Shown in pieces: positions 1 to 7,605 of a stretch of DNA of 7,605 nucleotides; positions within the stretch are counted from its first letter, which is position 1, and each line of letters opens with the position of its first letter. Below the pieces are notes generated by a model, which did no database searches, was not told the DNA's origin, and saw nothing but the letters and a program-made list of their open reading frames with translations. The stretch covers positions 1 through 7,605 of the forward strand of contig DATJWY010000140.1 of NCBI GenBank assembly GCA_035500775.1, written 5' to 3'. Both the position numbers and the translations under genes were made by a program. This DNA comes from DATJWY01 sp035500775. GTDB lineage: Bacteria; Pseudomonadota; Alphaproteobacteria; Acetobacterales; Acetobacteraceae.

Positions 1-717
1 CTACCGCGCGTTGACCCCTGCCCGCACCAGCGCGCCATGCCGGGTCTCGGCAGGCAGGCAGAGCGCCACCAGATCCGGCGCCACATCCTCCGGGCGCGGC
101 AGCGTGGAGGGGTCCTCCGCCGGGAAGGCCGCGGCCCGCATGCGGGTCGCCGTCCGCCCGGGGTCGAACAGATTGACCCGGAGCGGCGTGCTCTCCGTCT
201 CCTGGGCGTAGGCGAGGACCAGGTTCTCCATCCCCGCCTTGGTGGCGCCGTAAGTGCCCCAGAAGGCGGTCGGCTCGCGGGCGATCCGGCTGGTGACAAA
301 CACGGCCCGCCCGGCATCGGAGGCTTGCAGCACCGGCCCGCAGGTGCGGATCAGCCGCCACGAGGCGGTGAGGTTCACCGCCACCGCCCGCCCCCAATCC
401 TTCGGCGTGATGTGCCCGACCGGGGTCAGCACCCCGAGCACCCCGGCATTGTGCACCAGGATGTCGAGCCGGCCGAAACGCCGTGCGAGGCTCGGCCCGA
501 TCGCGTCGAGCTGTTCCTCGTCGGCGAGATCGAGCGGCAGCAGCGTCGCCTCGCCGCCCTCGGCGCGGATCGCGTCGTCCACTGCCTCAAGCCCGCCCTG
601 GGTGCGCGCGAGCAGCACCACATGCGCGCCCCGGCGGGCCAACTCCCGCGCCACCGCGGCGCCGATGCCGCGGCTCGCCCCGGTCACCAGCGCGACGCGG
701 CCCGCGAGGTCCGTCAT
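1..717 (-). CDS. SDR family NAD(P)-dependent oxidoreductase
   Basis: Predicted cytosolic 238-residue short-chain dehydrogenase/reductase with a Rossmann fold. The cofactor-binding glycine motif TGASRGIG is at residues 12-19, an Asp-Leu pair at 63-64 sits where the adenine ring is usually contacted, and the NAG motif is at 90-92. The full catalytic tetrad is visible: N115, S143, Y156, K160. A PG motif at 187-188 follows, as in classical SDRs. An arginine-rich stretch near residue 38 (LLAR) would fit NADPH preference, but that is only an inference. Length is typical for classical SDRs, and no signal peptide or membrane segment is seen. The ATG at 717 lies one base after the purF stop (TGA-G-ATG), so it is probably co-transcribed and translationally coupled; no strong Shine-Dalgarno is visible. 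The TAG stop occupies bases 1-3, so the gene is complete. The substrate cannot be told from sequence; it resembles YciK-like SDRs of proteobacteria. Confidence 0.93.
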   Translation of the reverse strand: MTDLAGRVALVTGASRGIGAAVARELARRGAHVVLLARTQGGLEAVDDAIRAEGGEATLLPLDLADEEQLDAIGPSLARRFGRLDILVHNAGVLGVLTPVGHITPKDWGRAVAVNLTASWRLIRTCGPVLQASDAGRAVFVTSRIAREPTAFWGTYGATKAGMENLVLAYAQETESTPLRVNLFDPGRTATRMRAAAFPAEDPSTLPRPEDVAPDLVALCLPAETRHGALVRAGVNAR

Positions 718-718
718 C

Positions 719-2209
719 TCAGCGGGACTCGGTCAGCAGGCTGAGCTGCCGGCCTTCGTTATCGTTGAAATCCGGCAGCGCGACCGGGTAATCCCCGGTG
801 AAGCAGGCGTCGCAATAATACGGCTTGGCGGCATCCCGCCCGGACTTGCCGAGGGCGCGATAGAGTCCGTCGAGCGAGATGAAGGCGAGGCTGTCGGCGC
901 CGATCAGCCCGGCCATCTCCTCCACCGTGTGCCGCGCGGCGAGCAGCTTGCCGCGCTCCGGCGTGTCGATGCCGTAGAAGCAGGAATGCGTGGTCGGCGG
1001 CGAGGAGATGCGCATATGCACCTCGTCCGCGCCGGCCGCGCGCACCATCTCCACGATCTTGCGGCTGGTGGTGCCGCGCACGATGCTGTCATCCACCAGC
1101 ACCACGCGCTTGCCTTCCAGCATGGCGCGGTTGGCGGAGTGCTTGAGCTTCACGCCGAGATTGCGGATGTGCTCGGTCGGCTCGATGAAGGTGCGGCCGA
1201 CATAGTGGTTGCGGATGATGCCAAGCTCGAACGGCACACCGCTCTCGGTGGAATAGCCCATCGCCGCCGGCACGCCGGAATCCGGCACCGGCACCACCAC
1301 ATCCGCCGGCACGCTGCTCTCGCGCGCGAGTTCCGCGCCGATCCGCTTGCGCGCCTCATAGACGGGCGTGCCCTCCATCACCGAATCGGGCCGGGCGAAG
1401 TAGATGTATTCGAACACGCAGAACCGGGGCGCGTTGGTCCCGAACGGCTTGATGCTGCGCACGCCGCTGTCGTTGATGACGACGATCTCGCCCGGCTCCA
1501 CGTCGCGCACGAACTCGGCGCCGACGATGTCGAGGGCGCAGGTCTCGCTCGCCAGCACCCAGCCATGCCCGCCATTCGCCCCCGGCAGCCGGCCAAGGAT
1601 CAGCGGTCGCACGCCGAGCGGGTCGCGCACGCCGATCAGCGCCTCGTCGGAGAGCGCGACCAGCGAATAGGCCCCGACCACCTGCTTCAGCGCGTCGATC
1701 AGCCGGTCCACCACGGTGGAATAGAGGCTGATCGCGATCAGGTGGACGAAGACCTCGCTGTCGGTCGTCGACTGGAACAGGCAGCCGCGCCGCACCAGCG
1801 CGCGGCGGAGGGAGAGCGCGTTGGTCAGGTTGCCGTTATGCGCCACCGCGAAGCCGCCGAACTCGAAATCGGCATAAAGCGGCTGCACGTTGCGCAGGAT
1901 CGTGTCGCCGGTAGTGGCATAGCGGTTATGCCCCACCGCCTGGACGCCCGGCAGCGAGGCGATGACGCGCGCATCGCCGAAATTGTCGCCGACCAGGCCC
2001 AGGCCCTTATGCGAGTGGAAGCGCCGGCCGTCATAGGAGACGATGCCAGCCGCCTCCTGGCCGCGATGCTGCAGGGCGTGCAGGCCAAGCGCCGTGACCG
2101 CGGCGGCGTCGGTCACGTTCCAGAGGCCGATAACCCCGCATTCTTCGTGTAGCTTATCGTCGTCCGCCGAGGACTCCACCCAGGAAGGGGTGGTGTTGCA
2201 ACCCATCAT
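719..2209 (-). CDS. purF: Amidophosphoribosyltransferase (glutamine PRPP amidotransferase)
   Basis: Catalyses the first committed step of de novo purine synthesis: PRPP plus glutamine gives 5-phosphoribosylamine, glutamate and pyrophosphate. From the ATG at 2209 the protein is 496 residues. The N-terminal Ntn-type glutaminase domain carries the nucleophile C24 in EECGVIG, with R96 (NRYATTGD), N125/G126 (HNGNLTN) and D150 (STTDSEV). The C-terminal phosphoribosyltransferase domain carries the PRPP loop VVLVDDSIVRGTT at 369-381. Since the nucleophile must be N-terminal, residues 1-23 should be a cleaved propeptide. C264, C410, C466 and C469 match the spacing of the four iron-sulfur ligands of Bacillus subtilis PurF, so a 4Fe-4S cluster is likely. 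The start was chosen for the GGAG ribosome site 5 bases upstream; a second ATG follows at 2206. The open frame continues upstream to 2479, but that part translates repeat DNA and is not family-like. The SDR gene follows after one base. cvpA, often found upstream of purF, is absent here. Confidence 0.98.
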   Translation of the reverse strand: MMGCNTTPSWVESSADDDKLHEECGVIGLWNVTDAAAVTALGLHALQHRGQEAAGIVSYDGRRFHSHKGLGLVGDNFGDARVIASLPGVQAVGHNRYATTGDTILRNVQPLYADFEFGGFAVAHNGNLTNALSLRRALVRRGCLFQSTTDSEVFVHLIAISLYSTVVDRLIDALKQVVGAYSLVALSDEALIGVRDPLGVRPLILGRLPGANGGHGWVLASETCALDIVGAEFVRDVEPGEIVVINDSGVRSIKPFGTNAPRFCVFEYIYFARPDSVMEGTPVYEARKRIGAELARESSVPADVVVPVPDSGVPAAMGYSTESGVPFELGIIRNHYVGRTFIEPTEHIRNLGVKLKHSANRAMLEGKRVVLVDDSIVRGTTSRKIVEMVRAAGADEVHMRISSPPTTHSCFYGIDTPERGKLLAARHTVEEMAGLIGADSLAFISLDGLYRALGKSGRDAAKPYYCDACFTGDYPVALPDFNDNEGRQLSLLTESR

Positions 2210-2370
2210 CCGGTCTCCATTGGCGCGGCCGAGCGAAGGGCGGCGCGGAGGGGTATGTAGTCCTTGCGCGACGGTTGTGCGACTCTTGAAAGACCGAAGA
2301 CGTGAAACAACCGCACGGAAAGGCCAGGGGCGAAGCCCCAAGTCCCTGTGCTTCAATCTCAGACAATCTT
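2210..2370 (-). other. purF leader region with a small GC-rich hairpin
   Basis: Non-coding stretch between the inverted-repeat element and purF, and the likely site of the purF promoter and 5' leader. I found no convincing -35/-10 pair. A perfect 5-bp hairpin with a GAA loop (GGGGC 2327-2331, GCCCC 2335-2339, read on plus) resembles the last hairpin of the intergenic repeats and may be a remnant of that family. No riboswitch fold was recognised; a purine or guanidine riboswitch cannot be excluded by eye. Confidence 0.4.
2215..2218 (-). promoter_or_regulatory. Ribosome binding site of purF
   Basis: GGAG on the minus strand, 5 bases before the ATG at 2209 and 8 before the ATG at 2206. It decides the purF start against the longer open frame reaching 2479, whose first 90 codons run through repeat sequence. 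Confidence 0.75.
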
Positions 2371-2580
2371 GCTCTAATACCAGCGAGCATAATGATTGAT
2401 CTATGCGGGCAAGCCGCGGGGCGCTGCCCCGCACCCCGCTGGGGGCAGCGCCCCCAGACCCGCCCAAATTTGGAATCATTCATGAAAAGGGGTCTGGGGC
2501 CAATGGCCCCAGTGGGGTCCAGGGGCAAAGCCCCTGGCCTTTCAGGTGGGTCAATCGGTTGGCTGGTTGGTATAATCAGC
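2371..2580. repeat. MITE-like inverted-repeat element with four hairpins (repeat copy A)
   Basis: Non-coding element of about 210 bases filling most of the gap between the GNAT gene and purF. Its ends, 2371-2400 and 2550-2580, are imperfect inverted repeats: 21 of 31 aligned columns are identical with one gap, including the blocks TGGTAT and TCAATC. Inside are four perfect hairpins, each with a 3-base loop: 2416-2422/2426-2432 (7 bp), 2439-2446/2450-2457 (8 bp), 2494-2501/2505-2512 (8 bp) and 2519-2526/2530-2537 (8 bp, loop AAA). Bases 2452-2461 can instead pair with 2490-2499 over 10 bp, which competes with the second and third hairpins. There is no transposase and no clear target-site duplication. 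The right end lies 33 bases past the GNAT stop. It could alternatively be a REP/BIME-type cluster acting as a transcript 3' end. The structure is seen directly; mobility is inferred. Confidence 0.6.
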
Positions 2581-2613
2581 GGTTTTATCGGCCGAGCGGG
2601 CGGGATCGGAGGC

Positions 2614-3186
2614 TCAGACCCGCAGATGATCGGGAATCGGCAAACCGAGGCGGGCCGGCACGTCCCAGATCTCGCGCACCGTCCGCACCGGGCGGAAGCC
2701 GGTGCGGAGATAAGTGGTCAGCGCCCGGGGGTGATCGGCGGTGCAGGTATTCACCGTCACCAGGCGCGGCCCGAGCGCCCAGGCGGCGTCCACCGCCGTG
2801 CGCAGGAAGGCGCGTCCGGCGCGCTGGCCCACCGCGTGCGGCAGCAGGCCGAAATAGCTGAGGTTCACCGCCCCACGCCCGCGCGCGTCCAGCTCGAAGA
2901 AGCCGGCCGGCTCGTCGTCCTGGTACAGCACATGGATGCCGATGGCGGGATCGGCGAGCAACGCCGCCAGTTGCTCATCCGGCGTCACCCGGCGCAGCCA
3001 CCAGACATAGGCGCCGCCCACCGTGTCGTAGAGATAGCGGTAGAAGGAAACGGTCGGGCGTGGCAGGCGGACGATACGGCTGCCCTCGGGCAGCGGCGGC
3101 GCGGGATCGGCCGGCGCCTGGTCCATCCGCAGGAAGGTCACCGTCACGGCGACACGGATCGCCGCCTGGTTTATCCCTGCATGCAC
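2614..3186 (-). CDS. GNAT family N-acetyltransferase
   Basis: Predicted 190-residue acetyltransferase of the GNAT fold, which transfers the acetyl group of acetyl-CoA to an amine; the substrate is unknown. The acetyl-CoA-binding motif A is visible as QRAGRA at residues 121-126, within a helix that follows the strand GAVNLSYFGLLP (105-116). A typical GNAT C-terminal part follows: VTVNTCTADHPRALTTYLRTGF at 143-164, where the helix before the conserved TGF usually carries the general-acid region. The start is a GTG at 3186, chosen because a strong GGGGAG site lies 6 bases upstream. An ATG at 3126 (residue 21) has no such site, and the intervening VTVTFLRM looks like a first beta strand. It sits alone between rpoD and purF, with repeat-filled gaps on both sides, so it may be transcribed separately. 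It is soluble, with no signal peptide. The family call is good; the function is open. Confidence 0.85.
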   Translation of the reverse strand: MHAGINQAAIRVAVTVTFLRMDQAPADPAPPLPEGSRIVRLPRPTVSFYRYLYDTVGGAYVWWLRRVTPDEQLAALLADPAIGIHVLYQDDEPAGFFELDARGRGAVNLSYFGLLPHAVGQRAGRAFLRTAVDAAWALGPRLVTVNTCTADHPRALTTYLRTGFRPVRTVREIWDVPARLGLPIPDHLRV

Positions 3187-3192
3187 GTTCCG

Positions 3193-3198
3193 CTCCCC
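3193..3198 (-). promoter_or_regulatory. Ribosome binding site deciding a GTG start
   Basis: GGGGAG on the minus strand, 6 bases upstream of the GTG at 3186. It supports the GTG start of the acetyltransferase over the downstream ATG at 3126. Confidence 0.7.
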
Positions 3199-3250
3199 TT
3201 CCCTGGCCCGCTACTCCCCTCAGCCTGCGTCCGGCAGGGGCGGTGCGCAA

Positions 3251-3314
3251 GGGGCTTTGCCCCGGCTCCCACACCCCGGCAAAGGGGGCCGGGCCGCACG
3301 GCCCCGGCTGGGTT
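3251..3314. repeat. GC-rich hairpin repeat (copy B, opposite orientation)
   Basis: Read on the minus strand, bases 3272-3251 give GTGGGAGCC followed by a GGGGC-AAA-GCCCC hairpin. This is nearly the same as the end of copy A (2513-2534), so copy B lies in the opposite orientation. The hairpin is 3251-3255/3259-3263. A second stem, 3288-3295 with 3300-3308, has 8 bp, a 4-base loop and one bulged base (3305). No inverted-repeat ends like those of copy A are seen. It lies in the gap between rpoD and the GNAT gene, upstream of the GNAT ribosome site. Confidence 0.5.
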
Positions 3315-3387
3315 TCAGGGGCGGAGTGGCCCAAGGTTCCAGCGGCCGTTCCGGCCGCTGGAATGGCCACGGAGGGAGCGCCCCTGA
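3315..3387 (-). terminator. Large nested stem-loop after rpoD, possible transcript 3' end
   Basis: A three-tier inverted repeat. The outer stem is 3315-3323/3379-3387 (9 bp), the middle stem 3326-3331/3365-3370 (6 bp) and the core 3337-3348/3352-3363 (12 bp, 3-base loop). It starts 29 bases past the rpoD stop. A separate 6-bp hairpin (3394-3399/3403-3408) lies between it and the stop. No U-tract follows on the minus strand, so it is not a canonical intrinsic terminator. It could be a Rho-independent-like end, an RNA-stabilising 3' structure or part of repeat copy B. The stems are read directly; the role is inferred. Confidence 0.35.
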
Positions 3388-3416
3388 CCTTCGGGCGGAT
3401 ATTCCGCCGCCCCGCC

Positions 3417-5366
<1,950 letters not shown>

Positions 5367-5603
5367 CGCTCAGGAAACTCCAAATGCTTCAAGGCCACAC
5401 CGTCCGGCTTCCGGTGCGCACCCGCTGTCACGCTGCTTCATGCTCCGGCTCCCGCCGGGGCGTTGGTCCCGCCCGGGTCGAGCCCCCTCCCCGCGATGCG
5501 CCCGGCGTGCATCGCGCCGCCAGGGCGGGATAACGCGGCCTCCCTGCCGGAGATGCGCCGCCATACTCGTCCGACGCACCACACTCGCGCGAGGCCGCGA
5601 TCC
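5367..5603 (-). other. dnaG-rpoD spacer with stem-loop
   Basis: Non-coding by my reading. A perfect 8-bp stem with a 9-base loop is formed by 5492-5499 and 5509-5516. A 10-base perfect palindrome, CTCGCGCGAG, lies at 5584-5593, just after the dnaG stop. No U-tract and no clear -35/-10 pair was found. In Escherichia coli the corresponding spacer holds an RNA processing site that sets different dnaG and rpoD levels; a similar role here is only an inference. Confidence 0.4.
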
Positions 5604-7451
5604 TCAGGCCAGCTCCGTCCCTTGCTCACCGCGCCGGAGCGCGTCCCGCGCGGTGCAGAGCGCGATCAGCCGCCGCTGCGCCGCCCCGTCCGGCCTCGCG
5701 GCGAATGCCCGGCTGGCGGAGGCCACTTCCTCCTCCAGCCTGTCACGGTGCATCAACCCGAAGATGTGCCACCATCCCGCCTCGGCATCCGCCGGCATCG
5801 CGTCGGGGCTGGCGCAGGCCGGCAGCGGGCATGGCACCGCCGCCAGGATCTGCGCGATCTCCGCCGCTAGCCCAGTTTCGGTCAGGTGGTCTATCAGCCC
5901 GCGCGAGTCAAGCATCACGGCATGCTCTCCGGCGCCGGGAATCGCGTCCAGGATCGCCGCCCGCACCCGGTCCAGCGCCGGCGGCAGCCCCATACTAACG
6001 TATGCCTCCTCGACATCGTGCAGCAGCGGCGGATGATGCAGCAGAATGGCGGTGAGGCACCGGGCCTGCTCCGCCTCGGTGTCGGCGGCCTGCGGCACCG
6101 GACGGGCGGGGGCGGTGACGGGCGCGGCGGCGGCCGGGCCGCGAAACCCTCCGGCATGCCGTCCGCCCTGAGGCGGCCCGCCCCGGCCCGGTCGCGGGCG
6201 GGAGGCGAAGAACCGGTCGAGCAGCGTCCGCCGGTATTCGCCGGCCAGGTTGCGGTCCGGGATGCGGGATGCCGCCGCCTCCAGCCGGGCGCGGAAAGCG
6301 GTGCGTTGCTCCGGCGTCGCCTCGCCGCCGGCCTCGCGCAACAGGCCATAGAGCGCCTCGGCGAGCGGCCGCGCCGAATCCAGCACCGCCTGGAACGCAC
6401 CAGGCCCCTGGCGGCGGATCAGCGTGTCCGGGTCCTCGCCCGGCGGCAGGGCGGCGATCATCACCGTGCGCTCCGGCCCGAGCAGCGGCAGCACCAGCTC
6501 GGCCGCCCGCGCGCTCGCCCGCGCACCGGCGGCATCGCCGTCGAAGCAGAGGATCGGCGCCGGGGAGAGGCGCCAGAGCACCTCCAGCTGATCCTCGGTC
6601 AGCGCCGTGCCGAGCGGCGCGACCGCCCCGCCGAACCCCGCCTGATGCAGGGCGATGACATCCATGTAGCCCTCGACCGCGACCGCCACCGCGCCCCGCC
6701 GCGCCGCCTCGCGCGCGAGATCGAGGCCGTACAGGGTCCGCCGCTTGGAGAACAGCGCGGTCTCCGGGCCGTTGACGTATTTCGGCTGGCCGTCCCCGAG
6801 CAGGCGGCCGCCGAAGCTGATCACCCGGCCGCGCGCGTCGCGGATCGGGAACATCACCCGGTTGAAGAATTGCTCGCCGATCGGGGCGCCGTCGTCGCGC
6901 AGGCGCAGCAGGCCGGCCTCGCCCAGCAGGCGGCGCTCCACTCCGGCGGCCACGAGTTCGGCGACGAGCGCACCCCGCCCCTCCCCCGACCAGCCGAGGC
7001 CGAAGCGCTCGATCGTCTCGTCGGTGAGGCCCCGGCGGCGCAGATAGGCGAGCGCGGCGGCGCCCTCCGGCTCGAACAGGCGCCGCCGGTAGCTGGCGGC
7101 CGCGGCGGCGAGCACGCCATGCAGGTCCATCGCCCGCCGCGCCTCGGCCTCGGCGCGCGGCGAGGGCTTCGGCATGTCGAGCCCCGCCTCCGAGGCCAGC
7201 GCCGTCACCGCTTCCAGGAAGCTCGCCCCCTGGCTCTGCATGACGAAGCTCACCGCGTCGCCATGCGCGCCGCAGCCGAAGCAGTGATAGTGGTCGTCAT
7301 AAACATAGAAGCTCGGCGTCTTCTCGCCGTGGAACGGGCAGCAGCCCTTCCACTGCCGGCCGGAGCGCGCGAGCTTCATCCGCCGGCCGATCAGAGCCGA
7401 CAGCGGCGTGCGGGCGCGTAACTCCTCCAGGAAGCCGGGGGGGAGAGCCAT
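5604..7451 (-). CDS. dnaG: DNA primase
   Basis: Synthesises RNA primers for Okazaki fragments and replication restart, working with the replicative helicase DnaB. The predicted length is 615 residues. The N-terminal CHC2 zinc-binding domain shows C38, H41, C57 and C60 (CPFHGEKTPSF, then CFGC). The RNA polymerase/TOPRIM core follows, with FFNRVMFPIRDARGRVISFGGR at about 195-216, PKYVNGPETALFSKRRTLYGL at 223-243, catalytic E260 in AVEGYMDVIAL and D304/D306 in DGDAAGARA. A Gly/Pro/Ala-rich linker at about 418-455 leads to the C-terminal helicase-interaction domain ending near WWHIFGLMHRDRLEEE. The ATG at 7451 was chosen; an in-frame TTG at 7460 would add only three residues and has no ribosome site. 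Only a weak GAG precedes the ATG. The length and all key residues fit the family. It is followed by rpoD. Confidence 0.99.
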   Translation of the reverse strand: MALPPGFLEELRARTPLSALIGRRMKLARSGRQWKGCCPFHGEKTPSFYVYDDHYHCFGCGAHGDAVSFVMQSQGASFLEAVTALASEAGLDMPKPSPRAEAEARRAMDLHGVLAAAAASYRRRLFEPEGAAALAYLRRRGLTDETIERFGLGWSGEGRGALVAELVAAGVERRLLGEAGLLRLRDDGAPIGEQFFNRVMFPIRDARGRVISFGGRLLGDGQPKYVNGPETALFSKRRTLYGLDLAREAARRGAVAVAVEGYMDVIALHQAGFGGAVAPLGTALTEDQLEVLWRLSPAPILCFDGDAAGARASARAAELVLPLLGPERTVMIAALPPGEDPDTLIRRQGPGAFQAVLDSARPLAEALYGLLREAGGEATPEQRTAFRARLEAAASRIPDRNLAGEYRRTLLDRFFASRPRPGRGGPPQGGRHAGGFRGPAAAAPVTAPARPVPQAADTEAEQARCLTAILLHHPPLLHDVEEAYVSMGLPPALDRVRAAILDAIPGAGEHAVMLDSRGLIDHLTETGLAAEIAQILAAVPCPLPACASPDAMPADAEAGWWHIFGLMHRDRLEEEVASASRAFAARPDGAAQRRLIALCTARDALRRGEQGTELA

Positions 7452-7472
7452 CCGACTCAAGCCGATCGAAGG

Positions 7473-7605
7473 CCAGGGCTCTGCCCTGGACCCGTCACGC
7501 GCAGGCGTGCCTTCGCACGACGGGGCAAGCGCCCCCAGACCCGCACAAATTTAGGGTTTCCAAAGGGCTTGGCCCTTTGGTGGAGGTCCAGGAGGCAAAG
7601 CCTCC
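7473..7605. repeat. GC-rich hairpin repeat (copy C, cut by the window end)
   Basis: Lies upstream of dnaG. Bases 7529-7552 match 2448-2471 of copy A over 24 positions with one mismatch (7545 against 2464), in the same orientation. Hairpins are 7473-7479/7483-7489 (7 bp, loop TCT), 7522-7526/7531-7535 (5 bp), 7560-7568/7572-7580 (9 bp, loop TTG) and 7591-7596/7600-7605 (at least 6 bp, loop AAA, running off the window). Bases 7496-7519 offer two competing 5-bp stems, 7496-7500/7505-7509 or 7506-7510/7515-7519. Terminal inverted repeats like those of copy A are not seen at the left end. No dnaG promoter is apparent in this stretch. Confidence 0.6.

Noticed and set aside
254..2152. 632-codon plus-strand open frame opposite purF and the SDR gene
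   Set aside because: Antisense shadow with His/Arg/Asp-rich composition; purF motifs on the minus strand explain the DNA.
2210..2479. 90-residue N-terminal extension of purF
   Set aside because: It translates the hairpin repeat and leader. PurF needs its nucleophilic Cys near the N terminus, and a good ribosome site precedes the ATG at 2209.
2154..2528. 124-codon minus-strand frame overlapping the purF start and the repeat
   Set aside because: Composed of repeat-derived Gly/Arg/Pro-rich peptide and out-of-frame purF; no domain and no ribosome site support.
2371..2605. CRISPR-like array, because of regularly spaced short palindromes
   Set aside because: The palindromes differ in sequence, have 3-base loops and are not identical direct repeats separated by unique spacers; no cas genes are present.
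5370..5582. 70-codon GTG-started frame ending three bases before rpoD, in the same frame
   Set aside because: Arg/Gly-rich with no recognisable motif and only a weak ribosome site. A coupled leader peptide is possible but nothing in the sequence supports it beyond position.
5886..7421. 511-codon plus-strand open frame opposite dnaG
   Set aside because: Antisense shadow; dnaG on the minus strand has all catalytic and zinc residues.

Overview
The window is very GC-rich (clearly above 60% by eye, not counted) and holds five complete protein genes, all on the minus strand. In transcription order they are dnaG (primase), rpoD (housekeeping sigma-70 factor), a GNAT-family acetyltransferase, purF (glutamine PRPP amidotransferase) and a short-chain dehydrogenase/reductase (SDR). 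The dnaG-rpoD pair without an intervening gene, the long RpoD with an acidic linker and a large non-conserved region, and the form of PurF all point to an alphaproteobacterium. The GC-rich hairpin repeats between genes are of a kind I associate with Acetobacteraceae/Rhodospirillales. That family-level placement is an inference.

Layout from the right (upstream) end: 7452-7605 is non-coding and holds a partial hairpin repeat (copy C). It is followed by dnaG (7451 to 5604), a 237-base spacer with an 8-bp stem-loop, rpoD (5366 to 3417), and a 230-base spacer packed with inverted repeats (copy B plus a 73-base nested hairpin just after rpoD). Then come the GNAT gene (GTG start 3186 to 2614) and a 404-base gap holding a roughly 210-bp element with imperfect terminal inverted repeats and four tandem triloop hairpins (copy A), followed by the purF leader. 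Last are purF (2209 to 719) and the SDR gene (717 to 1), separated by one base. The window begins exactly at the SDR stop codon.

The genes are housekeeping: dnaG and rpoD form the core of the macromolecular-synthesis operon, purF performs the committed step of purine synthesis, and the SDR gene is probably translated from the purF message. I see no defence system, CRISPR array, tRNA, rRNA, prophage or transposase.

The signal that the genes do not explain is in the three intergenic spacers. They carry related arrays of short perfect hairpins with 3-base loops. Copies A and C share a 24-base block with one mismatch, and one stem differs between them by a paired insertion that keeps the pairing. 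Copy A is bounded by inverted repeats with outward-facing extended -10-like motifs. This looks like a dispersed, non-autonomous, structure-conserving repeat family rather than a new enzymatic system.
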